A stretch of DNA of 64,000 nt from Pararhizobium sp. (GTDB lineage: Bacteria > Pseudomonadota > Alphaproteobacteria > Rhizobiales > Rhizobiaceae). The DNA lies in the NCBI GenBank assembly GCA_017794825.1, contig CP051237.1, positions 372,001 through 436,000 of the forward strand, written 5' to 3'. The number at the start of each line of letters is the position of its first letter. The first letter of the stretch is position 1. The position numbers were made by a program, and so were the translations under genes. Of this stretch, positions 42,742-52,903 are shown piece by piece. The notes beneath the pieces are model-generated. The model was not told the origin of the DNA. It saw nothing but the letters and a program-made list of their open reading frames with translations, and made no database searches.

Positions 42742-44445
42742 TCACTCGGGCGGCAGCGGAACGTTCAAGCCGGCCTTTCGAAAGCCGTCCGCGATATGAA
42801 GCTGATCTTTAAACGGAATGCTTCTGTCCGACAGTTCCGACCACAGGTTCGGCACGAATTGCGGCGACAGACGCATGAACGCATCCGCGGCGTCGCGGGC
42901 CTTCTGCTGCTGGCCTGTCTGCGCGTAAATGATCGCTGCGACGCCATGATAGACAGGCACTTCGCGCGCATTCGATTTCCCGATGGCGGACGTCGCGCAC
43001 GCATAGTCCTTCTGCATGTAGCAGATGATCGCCAGCACGCCGAGATAGAAACCCGACCTGTCCGGGTTCAGCGCCAGCGCCTTTTCCAGAAGCGCGCGGC
43101 CTTTCGCCTCTTCTCCCGACAATCCGAACACCTGGCCGGTTTGTCCCAGAAGGTCGCTGTCATTCGGGTTGAGTGCAAGCGCCCGCTCGGCGAACGCGCG
43201 CGCCTCGACGGGATTGCGCGAGTAAAGCGCAATGGCGGCGAGAGCCTGCAGGGCGCGTCCGTTGCCCGGATCAGCGGAAAGGCTCGCGTTTGCAGCCTGG
43301 GATGCGCGTTTCAGGGCATCAGGTTTCAGATTATATCCAAATCTCATTTCATCGATGTTGACATGCGCGAGCAGCGCCCACGCCGTCGCATAACGCGGAA
43401 AACGATCGACGGTCCGTTCGAGACATGCACGCACTTCCCCGTGCGCAAGCCGGGTCGGAATGCTGCGGTACAGATAATATCGCAGGGTGCAAAGATAGGC
43501 TTCGAGATTGTCCGGCGGCCTTTCAAGCCGGTTGACGGCCCCGGCGTTCAATACGACGCCCCGCGGTTGCGCGACAGCCGCGGCGACAGCGTCCGCGGTG
43601 GTGGCCGGTATCGCAAACAGATTGCCGGCTGAAAGGTTTTCCTCGTAGCTGTCAGACCAAACGACCGCTTGCGTGTCCGCGTCTATCAATCGGGCGCCGA
43701 CGCGAACCGAATTGCCGGCCGTCCGCGCGCTGCCTTCCAGCACGTAATCAACACCAAGCTCGCCCCGCAAGGCCACCACCGGTTCACCGGCTGCAGCTCT
43801 TGATGTCTGGCTGCCATAAACCGATATCTCCTTGAAACGGGAAAGCGCGCTGATCAGTTCGTCGGTGATCGCCGCGGCGTATACGCTCGATGTTTCGCCG
43901 TCACCGAGATTGTCGAACGGAAGAACCAGCACTTTCGGTCCCGACACCTCTCCCGAAGACGCCCGCCAGGGCGCCAGGGCGAACGCCAGCGTGGCGGCGA
44001 TCAGCAGCAAGGCCGCACAGGCCGCGCCCCAGTAGAGATAGGCGGAGGCAGGTCGCGCTCCCTCCGCGTCGACTTCCTCGCCCTGCGGAGACGCCGTCTG
44101 CGTCCTGAGCGCAAACGTCGGGACGTAGCCTCCCTTCGGAATATCGATGACGACGGGATCGTCCTGGCCGGACGTCAGATAGTAACGTTCCAGCGCGCGC
44201 CTCAGTCGCGCCGCTTCGATTCGCACCGCCGGATCGTTTCGCGCATCGAATGATTCGTCGCGCCCGAACACATCGACTGCGACGCTGTAGGCCTTGATGC
44301 GATCGGCGCGACCGTCGATCGTTTCCTCGACTATGTAACGCAGGAAACTTCCCGCCCGATCAGAAACCGTAAAATCAACGCTGGCCAATATTCGATCGAC
44401 GGCGTCGCGTATTTCGACCGCTGATGGAACGCTTGACTTATGCAT
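42742..44445 (-). CDS. Winged-helix/TolB-like/TPR regulator-type membrane protein
   Basis: About 567 residues from the ATG at 44445; an ATG 16 codons upstream (44493) is also open, neither with a strong ribosome-binding site. N-terminal domain (to ~110) has RAGSFLRYIVEETIDGRADR and VDVFGRDESFDARNDPAVRI, a DNA-binding-like module common in rhizobial regulators and cyclases. One helix spans about 135-155. Then a TolB-like domain (KVLVLPFDNLGDGETSSVYA to ~ALGEEN region) and C-terminal TPR repeats (~340-530). It is probably a membrane-tethered regulator; targets are unknown. Confidence 0.75.
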   Translation of the reverse strand: MHKSSVPSAVEIRDAVDRILASVDFTVSDRAGSFLRYIVEETIDGRADRIKAYSVAVDVFGRDESFDARNDPAVRIEAARLRRALERYYLTSGQDDPVVIDIPKGGYVPTFALRTQTASPQGEEVDAEGARPASAYLYWGAACAALLLIAATLAFALAPWRASSGEVSGPKVLVLPFDNLGDGETSSVYAAAITDELISALSRFKEISVYGSQTSRAAAGEPVVALRGELGVDYVLEGSARTAGNSVRVGARLIDADTQAVVWSDSYEENLSAGNLFAIPATTADAVAAAVAQPRGVVLNAGAVNRLERPPDNLEAYLCTLRYYLYRSIPTRLAHGEVRACLERTVDRFPRYATAWALLAHVNIDEMRFGYNLKPDALKRASQAANASLSADPGNGRALQALAAIALYSRNPVEARAFAERALALNPNDSDLLGQTGQVFGLSGEEAKGRALLEKALALNPDRSGFYLGVLAIICYMQKDYACATSAIGKSNAREVPVYHGVAAIIYAQTGQQQKARDAADAFMRLSPQFVPNLWSELSDRSIPFKDQLHIADGFRKAGLNVPLPPE

Positions 44446-44621
44446 TTGACAAGTATCCCGGTTGTCATGTCTTCCCTCGTAGCGGGAGTGCAATCCGATA
44501 CAGTATAAAGTTCAGACCTGTGTAGCATCTACGTAGAATCTGTCGCGCCGCCTTCCAAGTGTAACATCTGGTTGCTACCACAATCGGGCCAGAAAAGGCG
44601 AATGGTTGAGGATAGGCGTTC

Positions 44622-44882
44622 ATGGACAAGGCCGTGCTGGCTGTCGTTCGGCGATTTCCGCATCTGAAGGACGAGATCGAAGCACTGACGGAGCACAACG
44701 AAGCATTCCGGGAAGCCTGCGAAGACTTTCTCGATGCGACCAGGGCTCTCGCCTGGTGGACCGAAGCGCCAAATTGCGCGGCGTCCGTCAGCCGGGAGGC
44801 GGAATACACAGCGCTCGTCGATGATCTTGCCCGTGAAATTCTGATGATGCTCGAATCGCGAGGCTCCGATCCGATCGTTTGA
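44622..44882 (+). CDS. Small hypothetical protein
   Basis: 86 residues, helical and acidic, beginning MDKAVLAVVRRFPHLKDEIE, with no signal peptide or membrane segment. GAGGATAGG precedes the ATG at a usual spacing. It looks like a conserved alphaproteobacterial hypothetical of the same small size class. It is divergent from the TPR regulator and 50 bases upstream of the DUF1254 gene on the same strand, so the two may be co-transcribed. Confidence 0.55.
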   Translation: MDKAVLAVVRRFPHLKDEIEALTEHNEAFREACEDFLDATRALAWWTEAPNCAASVSREAEYTALVDDLAREILMMLESRGSDPIV

Positions 44883-44932
44883 CCGATCCACGCACGAAAC
44901 GTTGAACAGAGTAAACCCGAGAGGAGGTTTTC

Positions 44933-46405
44933 ATGTCTGCATTAGGGACCGCGGTGCTTCGCGGAATCAAAAACCTGAGTCTGTCGGCCGCCGTCGCGAC
45001 GGCGGTCGCCATAACCCCGGCTGCGGCGATCACGCAGGACGAGGCCAACGACATCGCCACAGAAGCCTATCTTTACTTCTATTCGCTGGTAACCATGGAT
45101 CTGACCCGTGAACAACTGACCAATGCGCCGGCCGGGAGTTCGTCATATGGCGGCCCGCCGAACTGGTTCAACAATGTCAGAAGCTACCCGTCCGCCGACG
45201 ACAAGGCGGTGGTCCGGCCGAATTTCGACACGCTGTATTCCAGCGCCTGGCTTGATCTGACGGAAGAACCGGTCGTCATCTCCGTGCCGGACACGGACGG
45301 CCGATTCTATCTGCTGCCGATGCTCGACATGTGGACGGATGTCTTTGCATCTCCCGGCTGGCGCACGACAGGAACCGAAGCCCAGACGCTTCTGATTGCT
45401 CCGCCCGGCTGGAGGCCGGATCTTGGCGACACGCTTGCCGACGAATACAATCTGCCGGAAGACACACTGCGCATCGATGCGCCGACGCCCCATGTCTGGA
45501 TCATCGGCCGTATCAAGACCGACGGTCCGCACGACTATCCCGCCGTTCACAAGATTCAGGACGGCCTCATGATAAGCCCGCTGTCGAAATGGGGGCAGGA
45601 ACTGGACACGCCGACGGTAACGGTCAATCCGGATATCGACATGAAGACGCCGCCGAAGACTCAGGTCGACACCATGCCGGGCGACGCCTTCTTCGCCTAC
45701 GCCGCCGAATTGCTGAAAACCTATCCGCCGCATGACACGGATCAGCCGATCCTGTCGCGGCTGGAAAGGCTTGGATTCAGGCAGGGCGAAAGCTTCGATG
45801 TCGCCGGCGCCGATACTGTCGTCAAGCAGGCTATCGATCGAGCGCCCAAAGCCGCTCAGGAACTGATGGCCTGGAAGACGCCGAAACTCGCTTCGGTCGT
45901 CAATTACTGGTCGATGAACACGGATACAATGGGCGTCTACGGAAACTATTACCTGAAACGCGCGATCATCACCCAGGTTGGCCTCGGCGCCAACCTGCCG
46001 CAGGATGCAATCTATCCGCTCAACCTGGCTGACAGCGAAGGCAAGGTTCTGGACGGCGCCAACGACTACGTGCTGCACTTTGAGCAATCAGAACTTCCGC
46101 CGACAAACGGCTTCTGGTCGGTTACCCTCTACGACAGCGAAGGGTATCAGGTTTCAAACAGCATCGATCGCTTCGCCGTTTCAAGCTGGATGCCGTTCGA
46201 ATACAATACGGATGGTTCTCTGGATCTCTATTTCCAGAACGAGAGCCCCGGCAAGGACAAGGAGGCGAACTGGCTGCCGGCTCCGAAAGGTCCCTTCAAT
46301 CTCACGATGCGACTATACGGGCCGAAGTCGAAGGCGCTGACCGGAAAATGGAACCCGCCGGCTGTCGTAAAATCGGATTCGCTACCGCGTATCACCGGTC
46401 AATAA
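44933..46405 (+). CDS. Secreted DUF1254/DUF1214 domain protein
   Basis: 490 residues; signal peptide about 1-32 (AAVATAVAITPAAA), preceded by GAGAGGAGG. DUF1254 occupies about 60-190 (VRPNFDTLYSSAWLDLTEEP and PMLDMWTDVFASPG are its hallmarks) and DUF1214 about 370-480 (FWSVTLYDSEGYQVSNSIDR, then SPGKDKEANWLPAPKGPF). Such proteins are periplasmic; their function is not known. A terminator follows at 46481. Confidence 0.9.
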   Translation: MSALGTAVLRGIKNLSLSAAVATAVAITPAAAITQDEANDIATEAYLYFYSLVTMDLTREQLTNAPAGSSSYGGPPNWFNNVRSYPSADDKAVVRPNFDTLYSSAWLDLTEEPVVISVPDTDGRFYLLPMLDMWTDVFASPGWRTTGTEAQTLLIAPPGWRPDLGDTLADEYNLPEDTLRIDAPTPHVWIIGRIKTDGPHDYPAVHKIQDGLMISPLSKWGQELDTPTVTVNPDIDMKTPPKTQVDTMPGDAFFAYAAELLKTYPPHDTDQPILSRLERLGFRQGESFDVAGADTVVKQAIDRAPKAAQELMAWKTPKLASVVNYWSMNTDTMGVYGNYYLKRAIITQVGLGANLPQDAIYPLNLADSEGKVLDGANDYVLHFEQSELPPTNGFWSVTLYDSEGYQVSNSIDRFAVSSWMPFEYNTDGSLDLYFQNESPGKDKEANWLPAPKGPFNLTMRLYGPKSKALTGKWNPPAVVKSDSLPRITGQ

Positions 46406-46480
46406 CTGGCTGGATGCGTCAAAAAGCGGGCGCAAAGGAGCCTCCGCAGAAAGGACGCTGGCCGATCTCGAATACTGCAT

Positions 46481-46512
46481 AGCCCCGGCGTGACCCGCCG
46501 GGGCTGATTTTA
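46481..46512 (+). terminator. Rho-independent terminator after the DUF1254 gene
   Basis: Perfect 10-bp arms AGCCCCGGCG (46481-46490) and CGCCGGGGCT (46496-46505), 5-base loop, then GATTTTA. About 75 bases after the stop codon. Confidence 0.8.
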
Positions 46513-46679
46513 TGGCTGGATGCGGAAGTCGGCCCAGCCGATCCGGAAGACGGTCATTGTTCGCCGGTTTATCGCCATTTTCTGATCGCATGGGTCGCCA
46601 CACGCAAAATTGCGCGCCTGCGCACTCGAACTGTCGACAGGGATAACCTAACTATCGATTTGCCAATGACGCCCAAATC

Positions 46680-47768
46680 ATGCTCATTTCCCAGCAACGC
46701 ACGGGTTTTTGGAACTTGGAAGTAACGAACGAAATTCAGAACGCTCCCGTCACGCAGGCGGCGCGATCACGGTGGTTCTACGGCGCGATCGCCATATCGC
46801 TGCTGGTCCACGCTGTCATTGCAATCGTCGTGCTTCAACTGATCCACCGCGAGCATGATCCGCAAATCGAGGCCGTGATGGTCGACCTCGTTCCGCCTCC
46901 CGAAGCGGAAGCGGAAGAACCGGAACTCGAGTTGCCGAAGGACATGACGTCCGAAGCAGAACCGCAGGAGCCAGCCCCTCCTCCCATCGAGGAAATCGCC
47001 GAAGAACGGGAACTGGCGCAATCAGAGCCGCCATTGCCGGTCCTGAAACCTGTGACCGAGTTCGGCGAGACCGACAGTGGCCCGCGGATCAATCGCGACG
47101 GCATTGCGAAGGAGGAGCAGGGCGAGCCGGAGGCGGAACCCGGCGCCGCGGATACGGATGGATCAGCCGAGACGCAGACCGCGTCCAGTGAAACACCCGA
47201 CGAGACCGTTGAACAGCCGGAAGAACAGTCGATGAACCAGCCGGAACTCGCCGAACCCGTGTCAGAGGCGGAACTTGCAGCCGAGTCAGCCGACCTCCTC
47301 GAAAAGATCATAGAGGATGAGCAAAGGCTCGCTCTCGTTTCGCCCGAGGCGGAAGCCGCGCCGCAAAGCGACAGGGCCGGCGGCGCATCCGCCGGAACGC
47401 CGGAAGACTTGCCCCAGGCGGGAGAGCTCTTTTCCGACACGATGCTCGACAGCCCGCGCGTCCAGACCGCCATGAACGACATGTCGCGCTCCGAACGGGC
47501 GAACCTGCTCTGCGTGACGGAAATGCGCGGACAGCTGATGGCGAGCAGCCCGCCCTATCCGCCGGAGATGCTGCCCTCGTTCGATCTTCCCTTTGGCACG
47601 GTGCTCGCGCCGGACAAGGCCGCGTTTCGAAGCCAGGGGCAGTGGTACGACTTCGCCTTTCGCTGCGAAGTCAATGAAGAGGTTACGAAAGTCGTGAATT
47701 TCAGCTACCGCGTCGGCGCGCCGATACCGCGCGATCAGTGGTCGGCGCGCGGCTTTCCGAGTTTCTGA
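46680..47768 (+). CDS. DUF930 protein with TonB-like N-terminal half
   Basis: 362 residues. A basic start and one membrane helix (about 34-54, AIAISLLVHAVIAIVVLQLI) are followed by ~200 residues rich in Glu and Pro, as in TonB/TolA. The C-terminal ~110 residues match DUF930: DMSRSERANLLCVTEMRGQL, and a final beta part with WYDFAFRCEVNEEVTKVVNF. It would be anchored in the inner membrane, reaching into the periplasm. No TonB C-terminal fold is evident, so energising receptors is unlikely. The start ATG lacks a clear ribosome-binding site; a later TTG near the helix is possible. Confidence 0.75.
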   Translation: MLISQQRTGFWNLEVTNEIQNAPVTQAARSRWFYGAIAISLLVHAVIAIVVLQLIHREHDPQIEAVMVDLVPPPEAEAEEPELELPKDMTSEAEPQEPAPPPIEEIAEERELAQSEPPLPVLKPVTEFGETDSGPRINRDGIAKEEQGEPEAEPGAADTDGSAETQTASSETPDETVEQPEEQSMNQPELAEPVSEAELAAESADLLEKIIEDEQRLALVSPEAEAAPQSDRAGGASAGTPEDLPQAGELFSDTMLDSPRVQTAMNDMSRSERANLLCVTEMRGQLMASSPPYPPEMLPSFDLPFGTVLAPDKAAFRSQGQWYDFAFRCEVNEEVTKVVNFSYRVGAPIPRDQWSARGFPSF

Positions 47769-47820
47769 CAGAACGCCGCGGTCGACATCGCGGCGAAGAC
47801 GTTTCCCCTTCCGCACATAG

Positions 47821-48465
47821 TCATTGCTGATTGTGCGGGATCATGCGCGTCCGCACATACGCCTTGCACATCATCGCCAGTTCGCCGCGCAACTCTTCCG
47901 CCTCGTTGGGAGACAGATTGCGTTCGAACGCGTTGCGCACCGTTCCGAAAATCACCGTCAGGAGCGTCAGGTTGAAACGCTTCAGATCGGCGACGGTCAT
48001 GTCCGGCGCGCTTGCGAACATGGCGGCGCAGGCAGCGTCCGCGCGGCTTGCGAAAACCTCGATCAGCGCCTCGTTGTCCATCTCGACCACCGAGCGGTAA
48101 AGCGCACGCGTTACGTCGGCCCGCCCGGTCTTCGCCCTCCAGTATGTGTCGATGAGCGTATCGATCATCCGATCGACGGGCGCGCCGTGATGCGCCCGGC
48201 AAGCCGCTTCGATCCGGTCGCCGAGCGCATCCAGATAGCGCTCGTTCAGAGCATAGATCAGCGCTTTCTTGTGCGGAAAATACTGGTACATCGTCCCAAC
48301 CGATACGCCCGCGCGCTCCGCGACGCGCGTGGTTGTGAGCCGGTGCGGTCCATCGCGCAGCAAAAGCTGAATGGTCGCCTCGAAAATCGCGTCCAGCGTC
48401 GCCATCGCGCGCGCCTGGCGCGGCCTTTTCCTTGGCCTCAGGGCGACTGGCGTTGCGGCTGTCAA
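47821..48465 (-). CDS. TetR-family transcriptional regulator
   Basis: 214 residues. The N-terminal helix-turn-helix is unmistakable: LTTTRVAERAGVSVGTMYQYFPHKKALIYAL at about 42-72. The C-terminal ligand domain is of the AefR/TetR_C-like type. Divergent from the SDR gene with a palindrome between, so the SDR is its likely target. Basic N-terminal arm (LRPRKRPRQARA) extends the DNA contact. Confidence 0.92.
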   Translation of the reverse strand: MTAATPVALRPRKRPRQARAMATLDAIFEATIQLLLRDGPHRLTTTRVAERAGVSVGTMYQYFPHKKALIYALNERYLDALGDRIEAACRAHHGAPVDRMIDTLIDTYWRAKTGRADVTRALYRSVVEMDNEALIEVFASRADAACAAMFASAPDMTVADLKRFNLTLLTVIFGTVRNAFERNLSPNEAEELRGELAMMCKAYVRTRMIPHNQQ

Positions 48466-48481
48466 ATGCGAATCCTCAAAC

Positions 48482-48495
48482 TGAATGATCCTTCA
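48482..48495. promoter_or_regulatory. Candidate TetR operator
   Basis: TGAATGATCCTTCA is a near-perfect palindrome (12 of 14 positions symmetric) in the 70-base gap between the TetR gene and the SDR gene, suitable for control of both. Confidence 0.5.
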
Positions 48496-48535
48496 TATAT
48501 TTATCCGACACCTCCGTTGAAGGAAAGGAAAGACC

Positions 48536-49255
48536 ATGGACATCACCCGCATCGCGCTCGTCACCGGCGGCAACAAGGGGATCGGGCTCGAAATCGCACG
48601 CCAGCTTGCAAGCGCCGGCGTCACTGTCATGATCGGGGCGCGGGACAGCGCGCGCGCCGCAGCCGCTCTCGAAAGTCTCGCTGCAGATGGCTTGAAAGCG
48701 CAATCCCTGTCCCTCGATGTCGACGATCCCGCCAGCATTGCGGCGGCGGCGGAGGAAATTCGAACGAGGCACGGCCGGCTCGACATCCTGGTCAACAACG
48801 CCGGTATCTTCGATCCCGCGGACGGCCCGCCCGGCGGCGCTTCGATCGCCGCCGTTCGACGCGTTATGGAAACCAATTTCATCGGCGCCCTGGCGGTGAC
48901 CCAGGCGATGATGGGCCTGTTGCGGGCAGCGCCTGCGGCGCGCATCGTCAACCTCGCCAGTTCGCTCGGTTCGCTTGCGCTCAACGGCGATCCGTCGTCC
49001 GCCTACTACTCGGCGCAATATATCGGCTACAACGCCTCGAAGGCGGCGCTCAACATGCTGACGGTCCAGCTCAGCGAAGAACTTCGCGGCAGCGGAATCG
49101 TCGTCAATTCGGTAAGCCCCGGATTCGTCAAGACCGACCTGACCGGATACGGAGCAATGACGCCGGAAGAAGGCGCAAGGCTGCCTGTTCGGCATGCGCT
49201 GTCGGGCGCGGAAACCGGAGGCTTTTTCGAACCCGAAGGGCGAACGCCCTGGTGA
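48536..49255 (+). CDS. Short-chain dehydrogenase/reductase
   Basis: 239 residues, classical SDR. NADP(H) site VTGGNKGIGLEIARQL, structural NNAGIF, catalytic Ser in NLASSLGSLA, and YxxxK as YNASKAA; PGFVKTDLTG follows the active site. It resembles plant-type carbonyl reductases in the sequence start NKGIG. The substrate is unknown. It is preceded by AAAGGAAAG and is probably repressed by the divergent TetR. Confidence 0.92.
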   Translation: MDITRIALVTGGNKGIGLEIARQLASAGVTVMIGARDSARAAAALESLAADGLKAQSLSLDVDDPASIAAAAEEIRTRHGRLDILVNNAGIFDPADGPPGGASIAAVRRVMETNFIGALAVTQAMMGLLRAAPAARIVNLASSLGSLALNGDPSSAYYSAQYIGYNASKAALNMLTVQLSEELRGSGIVVNSVSPGFVKTDLTGYGAMTPEEGARLPVRHALSGAETGGFFEPEGRTPW

Positions 49256-49381
49256 CCCGGATTCGATGATATTCGTCATCGTGCGAAAAGTTGAATAAAA
49301 GACGCCAATTTTTGTTAACCTGAAAGTCCCAAACCGCAAAAGCCAGTCGTCACCATTGCAAGCGGACATTCGAGGTCCGCA

Positions 49382-51832
49382 ATGCAGTCAATATATGCGG
49401 CGTTATCGGCGCCGGGTGAACGGGGGCTTTTCATGGCAGGTCAGAAACCGAACGGTACGGGAAATTCGAGCATTCGCAGGCGGCGCTATGCGCTTCTGGC
49501 CGGCGCGGCAATCATGATCGGAGCGGCCCTGCCCGCTATTTCCTCTCATCCCGTTTCGGCGCAGACGGCGCAACAGCCGATCTCGGTTCCGGCCGGATCA
49601 CTGACGCGGGCGCTCAACGATCTCGCAGCCCAAACCGGTCTGCAGATCCTGTTCGACGCGAACCTGGCGAATGGCAAGACGACCAACGGCGTATCCGGCA
49701 CGATGACGCCGGATGAGGCGCTTGACGCCCTGCTCGCCGGAACGGATGTCACCGCCAGCTTCGCCGGCGAGGATCAGGTTGCGCTTGAAATGGAGGGCGC
49801 GCCTGTTTCTGCGGACGGCAGCGTGCTGCTGGACACGATCTATGTCTACGGCGCCAAGGACGCAACCACCCTGCAGGACACCAGCGCCAGCGTCGGCGTG
49901 GTGACGGCGCAGGACATCGACTACGGCCAGATCCAGTATCTCCCGCAGGCCTTGCGGCGCCTTGCCAACGTCGAGAAGGGCGCCACCAACAACACCGGCA
50001 TCGTCGTGCGCGGCATGAACTTCGAGGGCTTTTCTCCTGCCGGCGCGCCGATGGGATCGATCTATGTCGATGGCGTCTTGCAGAGCCGCTACAATTCCCG
50101 TTTCGGCGCACGCAGCCTGTGGGACGCCGAGCAGGTGGAGGTTTATCGCGGTCCGCAATCCACGCTCAGCGGAAGGGCCGCGACGGCCGGCGCGATCTAC
50201 GTCAAGACGAAGGACCCGACCTTCGACACCGAACTGGTCCTTTCGACGCGCTTCGGCAACAAGGACCTTGCGGGCGGCGCGTTCATCATCAACACGCCGA
50301 TCAGCGAGGACGCAGGACTGGCTCTGCGCATCTCCGGCGAATACGAGCAGCTCACGACCGAAATCGATTATCCGGATTATTACGGTCTTGCGAACTACGA
50401 CGATTTTACGACGGAGTTGAGCGGAAACTTTCGCGCCAAGCTGCTTTTTGCGCCCGACGAAATGCCGGACACACAGGCGCTGTTCACCTACTCCTACTCA
50501 AAGGACCGGCCGAACGAACGCCTCGTCGGGCCGGATATCGGCGACCGCGGAGACTTCTACCAGTTCACGACATTCGCCGAGTACCGGGAAATCGACGTGC
50601 ACAATCTCGGGCTGGAGGTCACGCATGAATTCTCGGACGCCCTCATTTTCACGTCACAGACGGGCCTCAGCCACGGCATCACCGCGCGCGAATCGATCGA
50701 CAACGGCACGCCGAACATCGACAACGAATTTTACGGAACCTATTACGACACGCTGTTTACCCAGGAACTGCGTCTCAACTACGATCAGGACCGCTGGAGC
50801 TGGGTCGCCGGTCTCTTCGGCAGCTACGAATACCAGGATTCGAGCTTCTTCGCCCGGCTCACCGAATGGACCATCGAACAGGAGCAGTTTTACGAGCGAT
50901 GGACCACCAACCTGGCGGCTTTCGGCGAAGCAACATATGAGTTCGTACCCGGCTGGAAACTGACGGTCGGCGGACGCCTCGACTATCTCACGGAAAAGAC
51001 CGACGAGACGGACCTTCTGACCTACATAGGCTACAGCACATCCACCACGACCAACACGGCCGAGATCAGCGAAGTCAACTTCGTTCCAAAGATCGTCCTT
51101 ACCCGGGAGTTCAACGAGGACCATTCGACGGGATTCTCGTTCTCGCAGGGCTTCCGCACGGGCGGGTTCTACGTCGATCCGGTGTCCGGCGAGGCCGTCT
51201 CCTACGATCCGGAATTCGCCAACAACTACGAGATCTTCTACAAGGGCCTGTTTCTTGACAACCGTCTCAGGGTCAACGCCAACCTGTTCTACACCCAGTA
51301 CACCGACCAGCAGATCGAGACCTTCGCCGACCCGGGCGTGCCGACCGGCACCATCGTCAGCAATGCGGCGTCTTCCTTCGCCTACGGTTTCGAATTCGAA
51401 CCCAGTTACGACGTCAACGACAATCTGTCGCTCTTCGCATCGGTCGGCTATCTCCACACCGAGTTCGAGGATTTCTACCACTCGATCTACGGCGATCTCG
51501 AAGGCGAAGCCTTTCCGGAAGCGCCGGAGTGGACGGTCGCCTTCGGCGGGCTCTACACCTTCAACAACGGTTTCTATATCGGCGGCGACGCCAAGTTCCT
51601 GTCCGATTATACGGCCCGTTTCAGCACCAACCCGCCGCTCGACCGAATGGACTCGCGGTTCCTCGTAAATCTTCAGGCCGGTATCCGCCGCGACAACTGG
51701 GAGATCAACGCCTTTGCGGAAAATCTTCTGAACGAGCGCTACTACACCATGACGGAACTGGACGGCACGCCGCAATTCGCCCAGATCGGGCCCAGCAGGC
51801 TGTTCGGCGTAAACCTGAAAGCGAAATTCTGA
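49382..51832 (+). CDS. TonB-dependent siderophore receptor with STN signalling domain (FecA-like)
   Basis: 816 residues. A long signal peptide region with SIRRRRYALLAGAAIMIGAA, mature from ~58; an ATG at codon 18 is an alternative start. The STN signalling domain is about 60-135 (SLTRALNDLAAQTGLQILFD), followed by a plug domain (~150-270: LPQALRRLANVEKGATNNTG, VEVYRGPQSTLSGRAATAGA) and a 22-strand barrel ending LFGVNLKAKF. It imports an iron chelate across the outer membrane and signals to the FecR-FecI pair encoded nearby. The ligand cannot be named. Confidence 0.93.
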   Translation: MQSIYAALSAPGERGLFMAGQKPNGTGNSSIRRRRYALLAGAAIMIGAALPAISSHPVSAQTAQQPISVPAGSLTRALNDLAAQTGLQILFDANLANGKTTNGVSGTMTPDEALDALLAGTDVTASFAGEDQVALEMEGAPVSADGSVLLDTIYVYGAKDATTLQDTSASVGVVTAQDIDYGQIQYLPQALRRLANVEKGATNNTGIVVRGMNFEGFSPAGAPMGSIYVDGVLQSRYNSRFGARSLWDAEQVEVYRGPQSTLSGRAATAGAIYVKTKDPTFDTELVLSTRFGNKDLAGGAFIINTPISEDAGLALRISGEYEQLTTEIDYPDYYGLANYDDFTTELSGNFRAKLLFAPDEMPDTQALFTYSYSKDRPNERLVGPDIGDRGDFYQFTTFAEYREIDVHNLGLEVTHEFSDALIFTSQTGLSHGITARESIDNGTPNIDNEFYGTYYDTLFTQELRLNYDQDRWSWVAGLFGSYEYQDSSFFARLTEWTIEQEQFYERWTTNLAAFGEATYEFVPGWKLTVGGRLDYLTEKTDETDLLTYIGYSTSTTTNTAEISEVNFVPKIVLTREFNEDHSTGFSFSQGFRTGGFYVDPVSGEAVSYDPEFANNYEIFYKGLFLDNRLRVNANLFYTQYTDQQIETFADPGVPTGTIVSNAASSFAYGFEFEPSYDVNDNLSLFASVGYLHTEFEDFYHSIYGDLEGEAFPEAPEWTVAFGGLYTFNNGFYIGGDAKFLSDYTARFSTNPPLDRMDSRFLVNLQAGIRRDNWEINAFAENLLNERYYTMTELDGTPQFAQIGPSRLFGVNLKAKF

Positions 51833-51851
51833 CCCAGAGCAGGAAAACATT

Positions 51852-52784
51852 TTGCGACTGATCGGCGTCATTCTGCTTCTGGCGCTGGCGCTGGCGCTGG
51901 CGGCGGCGCCGGCGTCAGCCGCCTGCGACGGTCGACTGGTTTCGGAGCACATCCTCGGCGACCCGGTCTGCGCGCCATCCGATCCAAAGCGTATCGTCAC
52001 GCTGGATCCCTGGCTGTCGCTTGGAATGCTGGACGAACTTGGCGCGCCGATCATCGGCGTGCCAATTCTCGGCATTCAGGACAAGGCGCTGCGCGACAAG
52101 ATGGAGAAAGCGGAGGTTGCGGATCTTGGCCATCCGATGGAGCCAAGCCTCGAAAGCGTCATCGCCCTGCAGCCGGACCTGATCATCGGATACGCCTACC
52201 TGCACCAGGGGGTCCGCGACAAGCTCTCGGAGGTTGCTCCCACCCTGCTTCTCGAACAGATGGACTGGAAAGACCAGTTCATGATGCTGGCCGACATCGC
52301 CAATCGCGCGGATGTCGCGCGGGCCATGATGGACGCCTTTGAGCGTCGGGCGGCGTCAATCCGCAAGCGTGTGCCGGATGACCTTGAGGTCTCCGTTGTC
52401 CGCGTGGCGCCCTTCGGTTTCCAGGTCTATCTCGACGGTCCCGCCGCCTATGCGCCCTACCGCGTGCTGAGCGAGGCCGGCGTGCGGCGCACGGATTACG
52501 AGACCACCACAGACGCGACGATGCTCAAGCGACCGGACTGGGAAGAGCTCCTGGAGCTTGACGGCGATGTCCTGCTTTACGTCATTGCAAGCGGCATCGA
52601 TCCCTCCCCCGACAATGAGCTTGCGGCGTCGACGATCGAGAACCCGATCTGGCGGTTGCTTCCCGCTGTCGCCAACGGTCGCGCCCATCGCATCGACCGG
52701 GCGACCTGGATGGGGTTCCACGGAATGACTTCGGCTCACAGGGTTCTGGACGATGTCGAACGTCATATTCTGGCCGGAGAATAG
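51852..52784 (+). CDS. Iron-siderophore periplasmic binding protein (FecB/BtuF fold)
   Basis: 310 residues from a TTG start 19 bases after the receptor stop, with AGGAAA upstream; the signal peptide (1-23, LALALALAAAPASAA) follows directly. Type III periplasmic-binding fold with RIVTLDPWLSLGMLDELGAP, the helical connector, and SLESVIALQPDLIIGY. It hands the ferric chelate to an ABC permease that is not encoded nearby. The gene is probably co-transcribed with the receptor. Confidence 0.9.
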   Translation: MRLIGVILLLALALALAAAPASAACDGRLVSEHILGDPVCAPSDPKRIVTLDPWLSLGMLDELGAPIIGVPILGIQDKALRDKMEKAEVADLGHPMEPSLESVIALQPDLIIGYAYLHQGVRDKLSEVAPTLLLEQMDWKDQFMMLADIANRADVARAMMDAFERRAASIRKRVPDDLEVSVVRVAPFGFQVYLDGPAAYAPYRVLSEAGVRRTDYETTTDATMLKRPDWEELLELDGDVLLYVIASGIDPSPDNELAASTIENPIWRLLPAVANGRAHRIDRATWMGFHGMTSAHRVLDDVERHILAGE

Positions 52785-52903
52785 AGTTTCGGCGCCGGAT
52801 ACTGTTACCCTGATGCAACATCGACAAAAGATCGCCTGACCATCGTCTCCGGCGCGGCGACGCCTTCACGGATCGAATATTTCAATGAAAACAATGATAA
52901 ACA

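Noticed and set aside
46680..47768. TonB protein for the nearby receptor
   Set aside because: The N-terminal half is TonB-like, but the C-terminus matches DUF930, and the receptor-contacting TonB C-terminal fold is not visible.
47824..49269. 481-codon frame on the plus strand
   Set aside because: It runs antisense through the TetR gene and out of frame through the SDR gene, both of which are well supported.
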